Positions 1 through 5,899 of a stretch of 8,945 nucleotides of DNA are shown in pieces (positions within the stretch are counted from its first letter, which is position 1; every line of letters begins with the position of its first letter). The translations under genes and the position numbers were made by a program. The stretch is from Clostridiales bacterium. Lineage in GTDB: Bacteria; Bacillota; Clostridia; Lachnospirales; WQUN01. The stretch lies in NCBI GenBank assembly GCA_031269415.1, contig JAISZF010000070.1:1-8945 (forward strand), read 5' to 3'. The notes below the pieces were generated by a model. The model searched no databases. It worked only from the letters and a program-made list of their open reading frames with translations, and had not been told where the DNA came from.

Positions 1-657
1 TCCGGCAAAAGCCGCGCCGAACACCGTTAGCACCTGCTCATGGGACGCATCCGGCAGGTATGGCGGTAGTGTCGTCGTCATATTGCCGGGCCACGCCACG
101 CCGCCGATATAGGCCGTGACGGTTTCCTCAAGCGGCGTTTCGGTCGTCGCCCGGATGATTAACTGCACCCCGGCGGCTTTAACCCGTGGGGCAAGCAGCA
201 ACGCGCTGGCGTCGTCCCAGGGGCTTAAAATGGGCGTGTCAAAGAAGATTGTCGCGGGCCAGTCCAAGTCCTCCGAATAGTAAAGGTAGGACTTATCCCA
301 AAACATTTTTATAGCGCGGTAGACGTCCTTGTATGTGGTTTGATTCGTGTTCAGGTGGATTTTATAAGCTAAGTATATTCTGTATACCGCGTCTTCCATC
401 GGTACAAATTGCCCGATAAGGTTTGACACGGCCATCGCTTCCACCCGCGACATAGCCACGATGTCGCCGATCCCGTCAAGCTGTACGCCCTCGGCTGTTT
501 GCAGCCAGCGCAGCGTATTAAGCTCATTAAAAAATTTGTATATTTCCTCAAGTTGACGAGCCAGCGCCTTTTGTAAAATTTCAATATTCGGTTTTCCCTT
601 GAATTGCTCCAGCAGGTCACGCTTTAACTTTTCAAGGAAAGCAGGCGCGTCATCCAC
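1..657 (-). CDS. DUF2612-like baseplate wedge / tail protein (3' end cut by window)
   Basis: An open frame of 219 codons runs off the window edge at position 1. The likely start is GTG at 655-657, which overlaps the end of the J gene by 8 nt and has GAGGTG (665-670) seven bases upstream. The only ATG at this junction (651-653) is in another frame that stops after nine codons. Residues 1-50 are helical and charged. They are followed by a segment like the DUF2612 family of phage tail proteins (residues about 53-71, TAEGVQLDGIGDIVAMSR). A later aromatic stretch (about 117-135) and the PRVKAAGVQLIIRA segment (about 157-170) also fit proteins encoded next to baseplate J. Such proteins (compare gpI, DUF2313) are the third wedge component, linking wedges to tail fibres. 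The family call comes from motif pattern and position; the wedge role is inferred from position. Confidence 0.75.
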   Translation of the reverse strand, partial: MDDAPAFLEKLKRDLLEQFKGKPNIEILQKALARQLEEIYKFFNELNTLRWLQTAEGVQLDGIGDIVAMSRVEAMAVSNLIGQFVPMEDAVYRIYLAYKIHLNTNQTTYKDVYRAIKMFWDKSYLYYSEDLDWPATIFFDTPILSPWDDASALLLAPRVKAAGVQLIIRATTETPLEETVTAYIGGVAWPGNMTTTLPPYLPDASHEQVLTVFGAAFAG

Positions 658-2104
658 TTAGCAGCACCTCAATTCTTGTTTCTTCCGTCACCGCTCGCTG
701 TCTCGTTGTTATCGTAACTTCCTGCTCAATAAACGCGCTGGGCGGCGGTATTATAGAAGGGTCTGCCGTGTAATAGGTGGGGATTTCGATAAGCGCAATG
801 CCAGGGATTTGCTCATATATATCCCTTAAAAAAGTCTGCGGCACAATCGAAATGCCCGGCTCAATCCGCGCCATCCTGTTCATTATGATTTCTTTGGTAG
901 CGTCAACGTAGTTAGGCGGCAAAGGGCGGAGTTTGCTCATGGTTATCATTACGCGAAACCAAACATAGACATACGCGGGACGGTTAAAGCGTATGGTTAC
1001 GGGTTCGCCTTCCTCGCCCGGAATAGTAACCTCCGTGCTGCCGAAAGTCTGGATACCGGCGGCCTTCCTGTCCCATATCTGCATGGCAAGCTCATAATCA
1101 TTGCCGCCCTCTATAACCATTTCAATACAGTGCGGCCAGCGTCCGTCCGCGTCCACAACATGCGTATCGTTTTGATACCCGGCTACGCTTACCACCCCTT
1201 GCACATTTCGTAGAACGGCGCTTTTTATGCTTTCCAGCATACGGTTTGAGCGAATAAAGATTTTATCAGCGTAAGCCTGCCGGACATCAATATCGGATTG
1301 TAAAAGCCGCCCGGCTATGCGCGGGATTAAATTTGTCACGCTTAATAATCCGGGTACGGAGGTCACTATTTGCGTAATAATACCGCTCGGCAGGAAAATA
1401 TCACCGTTAAAATCACTTGCGTAATGGACGATCCCGGTAACGCTTTCCGTCGTCAGATTGCCGCCCAACACCATAAGATGGGTTCTAAGTAAATCCGCTG
1501 ACTCGATATACAGCAGATTCCCCTCAACCGAAACAATAAAAGCCGTGTTGGTTATCGCCGCCTCAAGGCCGGTAAGAATTTCTTGCTCTGTCGCCGCCGC
1601 GTTGCTGGTATACGAAAACAGCTCCCCGTCCAGCGCAATTGTGTATATTTCCGAGGGGATTACTACGGAAATTCTGATTTTTGCAAAACTGAACGCGTTG
1701 CGCGTAACGGTAGTGTCCGCACTCGCGACAAATTCAATAGCAGGGTTTGTGTGCGTTTTTATGCGCGTCCCTTTCGGGATAACCGTACCGTCCACGCACT
1801 CGGCATGTATGGGGTAATAGGTGGGCCGCGCGTCCTCACGCGCGACACCCCCATACTGGATGGCATTGTCGAGGCTTGCGCCCTCCGCGCTGAACGGGTA
1901 CATGGAGTGGTAAATCTGTTCGCCATATTCCCATAGTTCCGCCAACTTATCCGCAAACGCCGTGACCTGCACATTCAAGTAGGATTTTGGGTTGAGCCTC
2001 GTATTCACGCCCCAACCTTCTGAAAGGTCGTCGTGAATCTCGTTCATTATCGTATCCAGCCGCTTTATCACGACGCCCGTGGGCGTCACGCCGTAGTCAG
2101 ACAT
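650..2104 (-). CDS. Baseplate J-like protein (wedge component)
   Basis: A complete 484-residue protein of the Baseplate_J family (P2 gpJ / PBSX XkdT type, related to T4 gp6). It dimerises between neighbouring wedges and forms the ring that rearranges when the tail contracts. Visible hallmarks are the N-terminal helical part (residues 10-70), the AEGASLDNAIQYGGVAR motif (about 73-89), a GTVIPKGTRI segment (about 106-115) opening the central beta region, and the conserved helix around AGRLLQSDIDVRQAYADK after it (about residues 265-285). Length is normal to slightly long. The ATG lies in an 8-nt overlap with the end of the gp25-like gene. GAGGAGGTGC (2111-2120) serves as its ribosome binding site while encoding the upstream protein's C-terminus. 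This overlap indicates translational coupling in a wedge operon. Confidence 0.93.
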   Translation of the reverse strand: MSDYGVTPTGVVIKRLDTIMNEIHDDLSEGWGVNTRLNPKSYLNVQVTAFADKLAELWEYGEQIYHSMYPFSAEGASLDNAIQYGGVAREDARPTYYPIHAECVDGTVIPKGTRIKTHTNPAIEFVASADTTVTRNAFSFAKIRISVVIPSEIYTIALDGELFSYTSNAAATEQEILTGLEAAITNTAFIVSVEGNLLYIESADLLRTHLMVLGGNLTTESVTGIVHYASDFNGDIFLPSGIITQIVTSVPGLLSVTNLIPRIAGRLLQSDIDVRQAYADKIFIRSNRMLESIKSAVLRNVQGVVSVAGYQNDTHVVDADGRWPHCIEMVIEGGNDYELAMQIWDRKAAGIQTFGSTEVTIPGEEGEPVTIRFNRPAYVYVWFRVMITMSKLRPLPPNYVDATKEIIMNRMARIEPGISIVPQTFLRDIYEQIPGIALIEIPTYYTADPSIIPPPSAFIEQEVTITTRQRAVTEETRIEVLLSG

Positions 2105-2450
2105 TTATCAGCACCTCCTCCCTGTAAGTCCGCTCGTCAATCACGATGTCGAAGGCCACGAGGGCGTTGCGAGATGACTTATCCCACGTAATCGCAACAT
2201 TTCTGACGGCGCTCACTTCGTCCACGCTCATCGCCTCGGTTTTAATAATACTCTTGATACGTTCGAGATTCGGGTTCTTAACAAGGATTTCCTCATAGTA
2301 TGGGATGCCGTACTGCGGGGCAAACCGCCATTCGTTAAAGAACCACAAGAGCCGGATTCTTACCGCTTGCCGGACGCTGTCGGTGAGGCTGATGTCGCCC
2401 CATTCGCTTATTTTTAGGTCGCCTTCGGCGTCCAGTAAAATGTCCTTCAT
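2097..2450 (-). CDS. GPW/gp25 family baseplate wedge protein
   Basis: A 117-residue protein with the GPW/gp25 (lysozyme-like wedge) pattern: an N-terminal D-x-G-D-L and W-G-D-I segment, a V-R-Q-A helix, then the diagnostic WRFAPQYGIPYYEEIL stretch (about residues 41-56), and a short domain centred on VRNVAITW. The family nucleates sheath polymerisation on the baseplate and binds the J-like wedge protein. I prefer the ATG at 2448-2450, because GAGGTG at 2456-2461 is five bases upstream. The GTG at 2451-2453 would leave only two bases. It lies between the PAAR gene and the J gene, the standard order for contractile systems. No unusual feature was seen. Confidence 0.92.
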   Translation of the reverse strand: MKDILLDAEGDLKISEWGDISLTDSVRQAVRIRLLWFFNEWRFAPQYGIPYYEEILVKNPNLERIKSIIKTEAMSVDEVSAVRNVAITWDKSSRNALVAFDIVIDERTYREEVLINV

Positions 2451-2463
2451 CACTTCACCTCAT

Positions 2464-2742
2464 TTACCCGCCGGCGAAAACGTTTGAACTCCCTGTGGCT
2501 TCGGGGTTTGGCGGATGAAAAGGCGGGATGGGTTCGCCGGCTGCGCCCATATCGCCGACCCGCGCAATGGAAATACCGTTAGCGAACACCATACTGCTCC
2601 CCGCCGTTTGAACGCCTCCGTGGGATTCGGAATCGCCGACGCGGTGAACCGGATGGCCGTTTACAAAGACGTTTGGGCTTCCTTGTACATCCATACTGCC
2701 GCAGCCGTGAACATCTAACCCAGCCCTGCATACTGCCGGCAT
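2464..2742 (-). CDS. PAAR-domain spike tip protein
   Basis: A 92-residue protein consisting of a single PAAR domain. PAAR proteins form a small metal-bound cone that caps the central spike and pierces the target envelope in contractile tails and type VI secretion systems. The sequence shows the family's internal repetition: GSPNVFVNGHPVHRVGD (about 21-37), GSSMVFANGISIARVGD (about 48-64) and a partial third copy GSSNVFAGG (84-92). His and Cys residues that could bind zinc occur near positions 12, 14, 30, 33, 41 and 76; which of them bind metal cannot be told here. There is no C-terminal extension, so this is a structural tip and not a toxin-carrying evolved PAAR. GGAAGGAGG (2752-2760) lies nine bases before the ATG. 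The gene follows the spike gene directly. Confidence 0.93.
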   Translation of the reverse strand: MPAVCRAGLDVHGCGSMDVQGSPNVFVNGHPVHRVGDSESHGGVQTAGSSMVFANGISIARVGDMGAAGEPIPPFHPPNPEATGSSNVFAGG

Positions 2743-2759
2743 ATAACCCTGCCTCCTTC

Positions 2760-3644
2760 CTATGGGTTCAAATCTATGTGCGGAGCAGTTAGTGTTATTG
2801 AGTCCGCACTGGTGAGCGTCATCGCGCCTGTGCTTTTAATATCCAGTTTGGCGTCGGCGGTAATTGTGATATTCTGCGCCGTCTTGGCCTCCATGTTTTG
2901 CGCCGCTTTAACGTCTATATTTTGCGCCGCCTCTACTGAGATGTTTTGCGCCGATTCCACCGATATATTTTGTGCTGCTTTCACGCTGATGTTTTTCTCC
3001 GTTTCGACGTTTATGTCGCCTGTGGTTTTCACGTCAACCTGCCCGGCGTTGCCGTCTATACTGACGCTCACGGTTTCTTTGCCGCCTAAATCTTTGACTT
3101 TAAATTCCAGCGTGTCAGCTATCCCATCGACCATCAGATAATAAGTGTCTGACCCTGCATCTTTGTGCTTTACGGTCGATTCGAGCTTGCCGTCGTAAAG
3201 CTCGGCGAACGTATCCTCGCGCTGGATGATGATTGATTTGTGCTCGTCCGCGCGTTTCACCAGCTGATTAGGCTTTGCAAACAGCCCCGGAATGGCGACG
3301 CAGTTTTGCAGATCGAACCGCAGTTCCGTTTTTGATTCCGCGCCTGTGCGCCATTGGTCTAAAGCCTGTTCGAGAAAAAGCAGGATAAATTCATCGTCCG
3401 GCTCGATGCGATATGTGAACGTTACTTTCTGCAGCGCGCTCTGCGGGAAATAAACCGGTACGCTGTGAATCTTCGGATAATCTATCTGCGAACCGTCCGG
3501 CTTACGGAATTTTGCCGTGGGCTGAAACGAGCCTTCGCATTTATCCGGGTCAAAAGAAATAATCTTTGCCGGTACAGCCACATGAACATCGCGTATCATA
3601 TCCAGCGTGAGCTGCTTTATTTCCTGCGTAAATTCCTGCATCAT
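2760..3644 (-). CDS. Central spike protein, Gp138/gpV-like, with octapeptide-repeat stalk
   Basis: A 294-residue spike protein. Residues about 15-125 resemble the Gp138 N-terminal OB-fold domain that sits under the hub trimer: VHVAVPAKIISFD, then the KIHSVPVYFPQ strand and the DDEFILLFLEQALDQW segment. Residues about 125-205 are a beta-rich connector. From about 210 to 292 the chain is built of eight-residue repeats (NISVKAAQ, NISVESAQ, NISVEAAQ, NIDVKAAQ and so on), the signature of a trimeric intertwined beta-helix needle. The C-terminal IDLNP would carry the PAAR tip, whose gene is next. Two ATGs occur at 3642-3644 and 3639-3641; the first is annotated, with a GGGGGG tract (3653-3658) eight bases upstream. 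Together with the hub it forms the central piercing device. The fold assignment is by motif and context; the repeats are directly visible. Confidence 0.88.
   Translation of the reverse strand: MMQEFTQEIKQLTLDMIRDVHVAVPAKIISFDPDKCEGSFQPTAKFRKPDGSQIDYPKIHSVPVYFPQSALQKVTFTYRIEPDDEFILLFLEQALDQWRTGAESKTELRFDLQNCVAIPGLFAKPNQLVKRADEHKSIIIQREDTFAELYDGKLESTVKHKDAGSDTYYLMVDGIADTLEFKVKDLGGKETVSVSIDGNAGQVDVKTTGDINVETEKNISVKAAQNISVESAQNISVEAAQNIDVKAAQNMEAKTAQNITITADAKLDIKSTGAMTLTSADSITLTAPHIDLNP
2850..2993 (-). repeat. 24-bp tandem coding repeats (octapeptide units) in the spike stalk
   Basis: Six consecutive 24-nt units encode the octapeptide family N-I-x-V-x-A-A-Q. On the plus strand the recurring core is ttttgcgccgc. 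The first four units are close copies and the last two are diverged. Degenerate units of the same period continue on both sides, covering about 2769-3017. Because the units are in frame and alike at DNA level, slippage or recombination could change needle length by whole turns without breaking the gene. Confidence 0.85.
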
Positions 3645-3727
3645 GTGATAAGCCCCCCTGTATGCCTTTTATATCTCTGTGCAGTCGATAGGAACGTTTT
3701 TATTTCCGTCAATGGTAAATATATCAT
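3641..3727 (-). CDS. Possible 28-residue small ORF coupled to the spike gene
   Basis: An ATG-initiated ORF of 28 codons (MIYLPLTEIKTFL...) lies in the gap between hub and spike. It ends in a TGA that overlaps the first ATG of the spike gene in the ATGA arrangement typical of translational coupling. The only upstream purine tract is AAAGGG, about eleven bases away, which is a poor ribosome binding site. I do not recognise the peptide. It could be a leader that feeds ribosomes into the spike gene, or a chance ORF. It overlaps another candidate (3669-3764) in a different frame, so at most one is likely real. Confidence 0.15.
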   Translation of the reverse strand: MIYLPLTEIKTFLSTAQRYKRHTGGLIT

Positions 3728-3764
3728 GGCAAAAACAGCCCTTTAAAACGCAAATAAACGGCAT
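3669..3764 (-). CDS. Possible 31-residue cysteine-rich small ORF between hub and spike
   Basis: An ATG ORF of 31 codons with four cysteines: C5, C10 and C12 form a C-x4-C-x-C cluster, and C28 is near the C-terminus (IDCTEI). Four cysteines in so short a chain could suggest a metal-binding mini-protein, but I recognise no family. No good ribosome binding site precedes it. The nearest GGAGG is inside the end of the hub gene, 22 bases away. The gap is 137 nt in an otherwise tightly packed operon, which is the main reason to list it. Chance is a serious alternative. Confidence 0.2.
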   Translation of the reverse strand: MPFICVLKGCFCHDIFTIDGNKNVPIDCTEI

Positions 3765-3781
3765 TGGGAAGAATGAGGATT

Positions 3782-4642
3782 TTACGCCTCCACTAACCGC
3801 GCCGTACACATCCAATCGCCTTCAAGGTTGTCGCCGTCCATTACGATTGAGTGTATGCGAAAATAACCTTGGGCTGTCTTGCTTTCAAGCCGCACATAAT
3901 CGCCTATGCCGATTGCTCCGTTAAGGAGATATTCGGCTTCATAGCCCGGACGTTCCTCGTCTCCGCTGCCGTCCGGGTCCAGCATAACGCCTTCCGGGCT
4001 TATCATGATTTTCTTCGGCACTCCAATTAAACCGCTGTCAGCGGCAAGTACAAAAACCTCACGCGTCATGGTATCGTAACGCATCTTTATTTGCAATATG
4101 CCGTTCTGTATCTGCCATTGCAGGGCGCTTGAAGTGCACGCTTTATCAAGCGCTGTCCGCGCCGAGCAGACACAGGCAAAACCGTTCGGGAAGTCATAAA
4201 AAACCGCGTTATATGAAAAAGTGACGGTAATTCCCATCTCGCCTGCAATATCCTGAATGATTTTGCGTGAGTTTATTTTGCCTGAGTACGAGAGCGTAAC
4301 AAACGTGTCGCGAAGCTCAACGCGTCCGTCCACAACCTCCATTTCCGTCTTTCTGTCTGCGCCTTCAAGTTCTGTGGAAATGTAGGATATTGTACCGACA
4401 AATATCAGCGGCATCATGCCGCCATACCCGGCTTTGAGCGTAACGAGGCAATCCTTCTGGTTCAGAATCGACAAATGTTCCGGGCTTAAATTCCAGAGTG
4501 ATATTTTTGCCGAATTAGGCGCTTCCGTATCAGCCTTCTCAACCGCAAACTTGATGTGCATGGCCGTCGGCTGCCGCCGCGACGTTTCGCCAACCGTGAA
4601 CCCGTTGGCCGAAAAGCGGTATTGCCGGTCAAACTGTTTCAT
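3782..4642 (-). CDS. Baseplate hub protein (gp27 / late-control-D-like)
   Basis: A 286-residue protein that fits the baseplate hub of simple myoviruses: an N-terminal beta domain containing AKISLWNLSPEHLSIL (about 44-59) and a tube-domain strand set (VTLKAGYGGMMPLIFVGTI, about 66-84). A TDEV-like helix region follows (KINSRKIIQDIAGEMGITVTF, about 121-141). The C-terminal part has LIGVPKKI (about 204-211) and a GIGDYVRLESKTAQGYFRIHS segment (about 245-265). Hub trimers join the tail tube to the spike. The ATG has GGAGG (4649-4653) six bases upstream. That site is unusually close to an intrinsic terminator belonging to the inserted cassette. Gene order (plug, hub, spike, PAAR) supports the call; the fold is inferred from pattern resemblance. 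Confidence 0.8.
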   Translation of the reverse strand: MKQFDRQYRFSANGFTVGETSRRQPTAMHIKFAVEKADTEAPNSAKISLWNLSPEHLSILNQKDCLVTLKAGYGGMMPLIFVGTISYISTELEGADRKTEMEVVDGRVELRDTFVTLSYSGKINSRKIIQDIAGEMGITVTFSYNAVFYDFPNGFACVCSARTALDKACTSSALQWQIQNGILQIKMRYDTMTREVFVLAADSGLIGVPKKIMISPEGVMLDPDGSGDEERPGYEAEYLLNGAIGIGDYVRLESKTAQGYFRIHSIVMDGDNLEGDWMCTARLVEA

Positions 4643-4657
4643 GCGGCGCCTCCAAAT

Positions 4658-4688
4658 AAAAAAGACGCCACGAATTTGTGACGCCTTT
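4658..4688 (-). terminator. Rho-independent terminator ending the protease cassette
   Basis: Read on the minus strand, AAAGGCGTCAC (4688-4678) pairs with GTGGCGTCTTT (4671-4661). This makes an 11-bp stem with two G-U wobbles and a six-base loop, followed at once by a T-rich run (4663-4658 all T, then A and three more T). It begins 21 bases after the protease stop codon and ends five bases before the hub gene's GGAGG. The plus strand has no T-tract, so it acts in the minus direction only. Confidence 0.85.
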
Positions 4689-4708
4689 GAGATAGTTAAC
4701 TAAAAGGT

Positions 4709-5227
4709 TTATTCCGAAATAAAAACGCTTGATGACGGGCCATTCCAAACTACATTCCATCGGGTCATCATGTCACGTCCAATTAAAACACCAAAATTGG
4801 TACTAGCCATCCTATCATTTTCTAGAAGATTTTGGGTATACGGAAGCTTACACGAGCCAACGTTTATGTTCTCATAATTGTGAAGCCCGGCATTAGGAAT
4901 TAATATATCTACTGTATAGTTCGGGAAAACTGCACGGCCCGCAGCTGTATTTGTCTCAAAGTATCCTGTAGGTTTCAGCTCTAATTCATCAGCAATTATT
5001 TCTGAGATACAAGTACTGGACGCTCCCGTATCCAAAAGAGCCATAACCGTAATTGTTTTTAGTTTACCAGAAATAGGCGGAGCGCACAAAATAGATGGAG
5101 TCTGGATTATCAGGGGCATCACAAATCCATGCGTTAACAGATGACGGAAATCAGCGGATATGCTGAACTTTGTTTTTTCCGGCCCAACCTGTGAAACTTG
5201 CAGCTCCGCGTTAATCGCGCTAATCAT
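4709..5227 (-). CDS. Retropepsin-like aspartic protease
   Basis: A 172-residue protein with the retropepsin (clan AA, gag-asp protease-like) signature: MALLDTGASS at about 62-71 (catalytic Asp in D-T-G) with the usual following helix (CISEIIADELEL), a flap-region candidate at about 93-105 (TAAGRAVFPNY), and the second hallmark GVLIGRDMM at about 146-154. There is one DTG only, so an active enzyme would be a homodimer. No signal peptide or membrane segment is visible, so it is probably cytoplasmic. The ATG at 5225-5227 shares one base with the upstream TGA (TGATG coupling), with GGTGG four bases upstream; the GTG at 5228-5230 is a less likely start. Three blocks (4741-4920) count to about 38% GC against 53-55% in nearby structural genes. 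Family call is firm; substrate is unknown. It appears to be moron cargo, not a tail part. Confidence 0.88.
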   Translation of the reverse strand: MISAINAELQVSQVGPEKTKFSISADFRHLLTHGFVMPLIIQTPSILCAPPISGKLKTITVMALLDTGASSTCISEIIADELELKPTGYFETNTAAGRAVFPNYTVDILIPNAGLHNYENINVGSCKLPYTQNLLENDRMASTNFGVLIGRDMMTRWNVVWNGPSSSVFISE

Positions 5228-5472
5228 CACACCACCGCCGTTGAAAGATACTGAACGATTTTGCTTTCATCAACAATTTGTTGTACGATAAAATCTCGTA
5301 CAAATCTTGGATAGGCAAATCGAATCGCCGCGTCAAACGTGTCATATAAGCCCTTGATTTCCTCGTCATATATGACGGCGTATTTGTCCAATTTCAATTC
5401 ATCGGCAAGCAATTCCGGTAATTTTTTTTTGTAAAACGCATAATTTCTTTCCTGTTCATCTGTTGGCTGCAT
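5227..5472 (-). CDS. Small protein partnered with the retropepsin
   Basis: An 81-residue protein, first gene of the cassette. Its layout is a charged N-terminal helix ending YKKKLPELLADEL, a strand-turn-strand YAVIYDEEIKGLYDT (about 31-45), a helix FDAAIRFAYPRF, then a hydrophobic strand RDFIVQQIVDESKIV (about 59-73). This resembles short proteins of the form 'peLL...kyvvI.de.v.Giydt.eeA...f..rdFlvqqI' that I recall next to retropepsin-like genes in diverse bacteria. DUF5678 has a similar plan, but I cannot confirm membership. It has AGGAGGAGG (5481-5489) eight bases before the ATG and its own promoter at 5535-5564. Its stop overlaps the protease start, so the pair is probably made in fixed ratio, as an inhibitor, chaperone or substrate. 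That role is inference. Confidence 0.72.
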   Translation of the reverse strand: MQPTDEQERNYAFYKKKLPELLADELKLDKYAVIYDEEIKGLYDTFDAAIRFAYPRFVRDFIVQQIVDESKIVQYLSTAVV

Positions 5473-5496
5473 ACGTTCTTCCTCCTCCTAATTTCT

Positions 5497-5518
5497 ATAA
5501 AAGATCGGCTCTCTTTAT
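5497..5518 (-). other. Imperfect inverted repeat in the leader of the cassette mRNA
   Basis: ATAAAAGA (5497-5504) and TCTTTAT (5512-5518) form a 7-bp stem with a one-base bulge and a 7-nt loop. It lies between the predicted transcription start and the AGGAGGAGG ribosome binding site. It is AT-rich and weak. It could be an operator or an RNA hairpin, or chance. Confidence 0.25.
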
Positions 5519-5534
5519 TATCTAAGCCTATCTC

Positions 5535-5564
5535 ATTATATCCCTCTTACAGGAAAAATTGCAA
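5535..5564 (-). promoter_or_regulatory. Housekeeping-sigma (sigma-70/sigma-A) promoter of the protease cassette
   Basis: On the minus strand a -35 TTGCAA (5564-5559; 4 of 6 consensus bases) and a perfect -10 TATAAT (5540-5535) are separated by 18 bp. Transcription would start near 5528, giving an untranslated leader of about 56 nt before the ATG at 5472. The promoter sits in the only non-coding space between plug and cassette, and its -35 begins six bases after the plug stop codon. No comparable promoter was found before the structural genes. Confidence 0.8.
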
Positions 5565-5570
5565 CAAAAA

Positions 5571-5897
5571 TCAGCTTAACGCCTCCTGTTTGGCGGAGAT
5601 GTATGCAAAAATCGCATTGCCGTTTATAAAGTCTTGCCGTCCGATATTTTCTAGGTCGGTATAAACACCGAAAACACCGCTTGGAAAATTATCGTCCGTA
5701 ATCTGCAAATTAAGCGGGAACCGCGGCACCATTCGTATCCCTTGCGCCAGCGGTTCTTTCTGCATCGTGAAGAGCCCGAAACTCCACCGCTGCGCCGTGT
5801 CATTCCAAGTAAACCGAATGAGGTATTGTACATTATCCAGCACGACGCGAGAAAAGCTGTCATTGAGGTTTGGAACCGCGATTTCTAATCTTTTCAT
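5571..5897 (-). CDS. Baseplate plug protein (Pam3 gp18-like / DUF6983)
   Basis: A 108-residue all-beta protein with the pattern of the small 'phage baseplate plug' family known from cyanophage Pam3: LDNVQYLIRFTWNDTAQRWSF (about 20-40), LFTMQKEPLAQGIRMVPRFPL (about 42-62), and a C-terminal DNFPSGVFGVYTDL segment (about 70-83) leading to DFINGNAIFAYISA. The family sits in the central channel around the tape measure and hub. I choose the ATG at 5895-5897, two bases after the stop of the Dit-like gene, with GGGGG (5905-5909) seven bases upstream. The in-frame TTG at 5901-5903 is too close to that site. This small gene normally precedes the hub directly; here the protease cassette separates them. 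Confidence 0.8.
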   Translation of the reverse strand: MKRLEIAVPNLNDSFSRVVLDNVQYLIRFTWNDTAQRWSFGLFTMQKEPLAQGIRMVPRFPLNLQITDDNFPSGVFGVYTDLENIGRQDFINGNAIFAYISAKQEALS

Positions 5898-5899
5898 AC

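Noticed and set aside
369..620. An 83-codon minus-strand ORF
   Set aside because: It overlaps the DUF2612-like gene in another frame. That frame is longer, begins at a coupled GTG with a good ribosome binding site, and has recognisable family motifs.
1759..1974. A 71-codon minus-strand ORF inside the J gene, plus several plus-strand ORFs over the J gene, spike and hub
   Set aside because: All are shadows of confidently identified genes, with arginine- or cysteine-rich translations lacking any domain pattern.
2464..2742. PAAR protein as a toxin-carrying effector
   Set aside because: It ends directly after the PAAR fold at 92 residues, with no C-terminal toxin domain.
2850..2993. CRISPR-like array suggested by regular 24-bp repeats
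   Set aside because: The period is 24 bp with no distinct spacers, and the repeats are in frame within the spike protein as octapeptide units.
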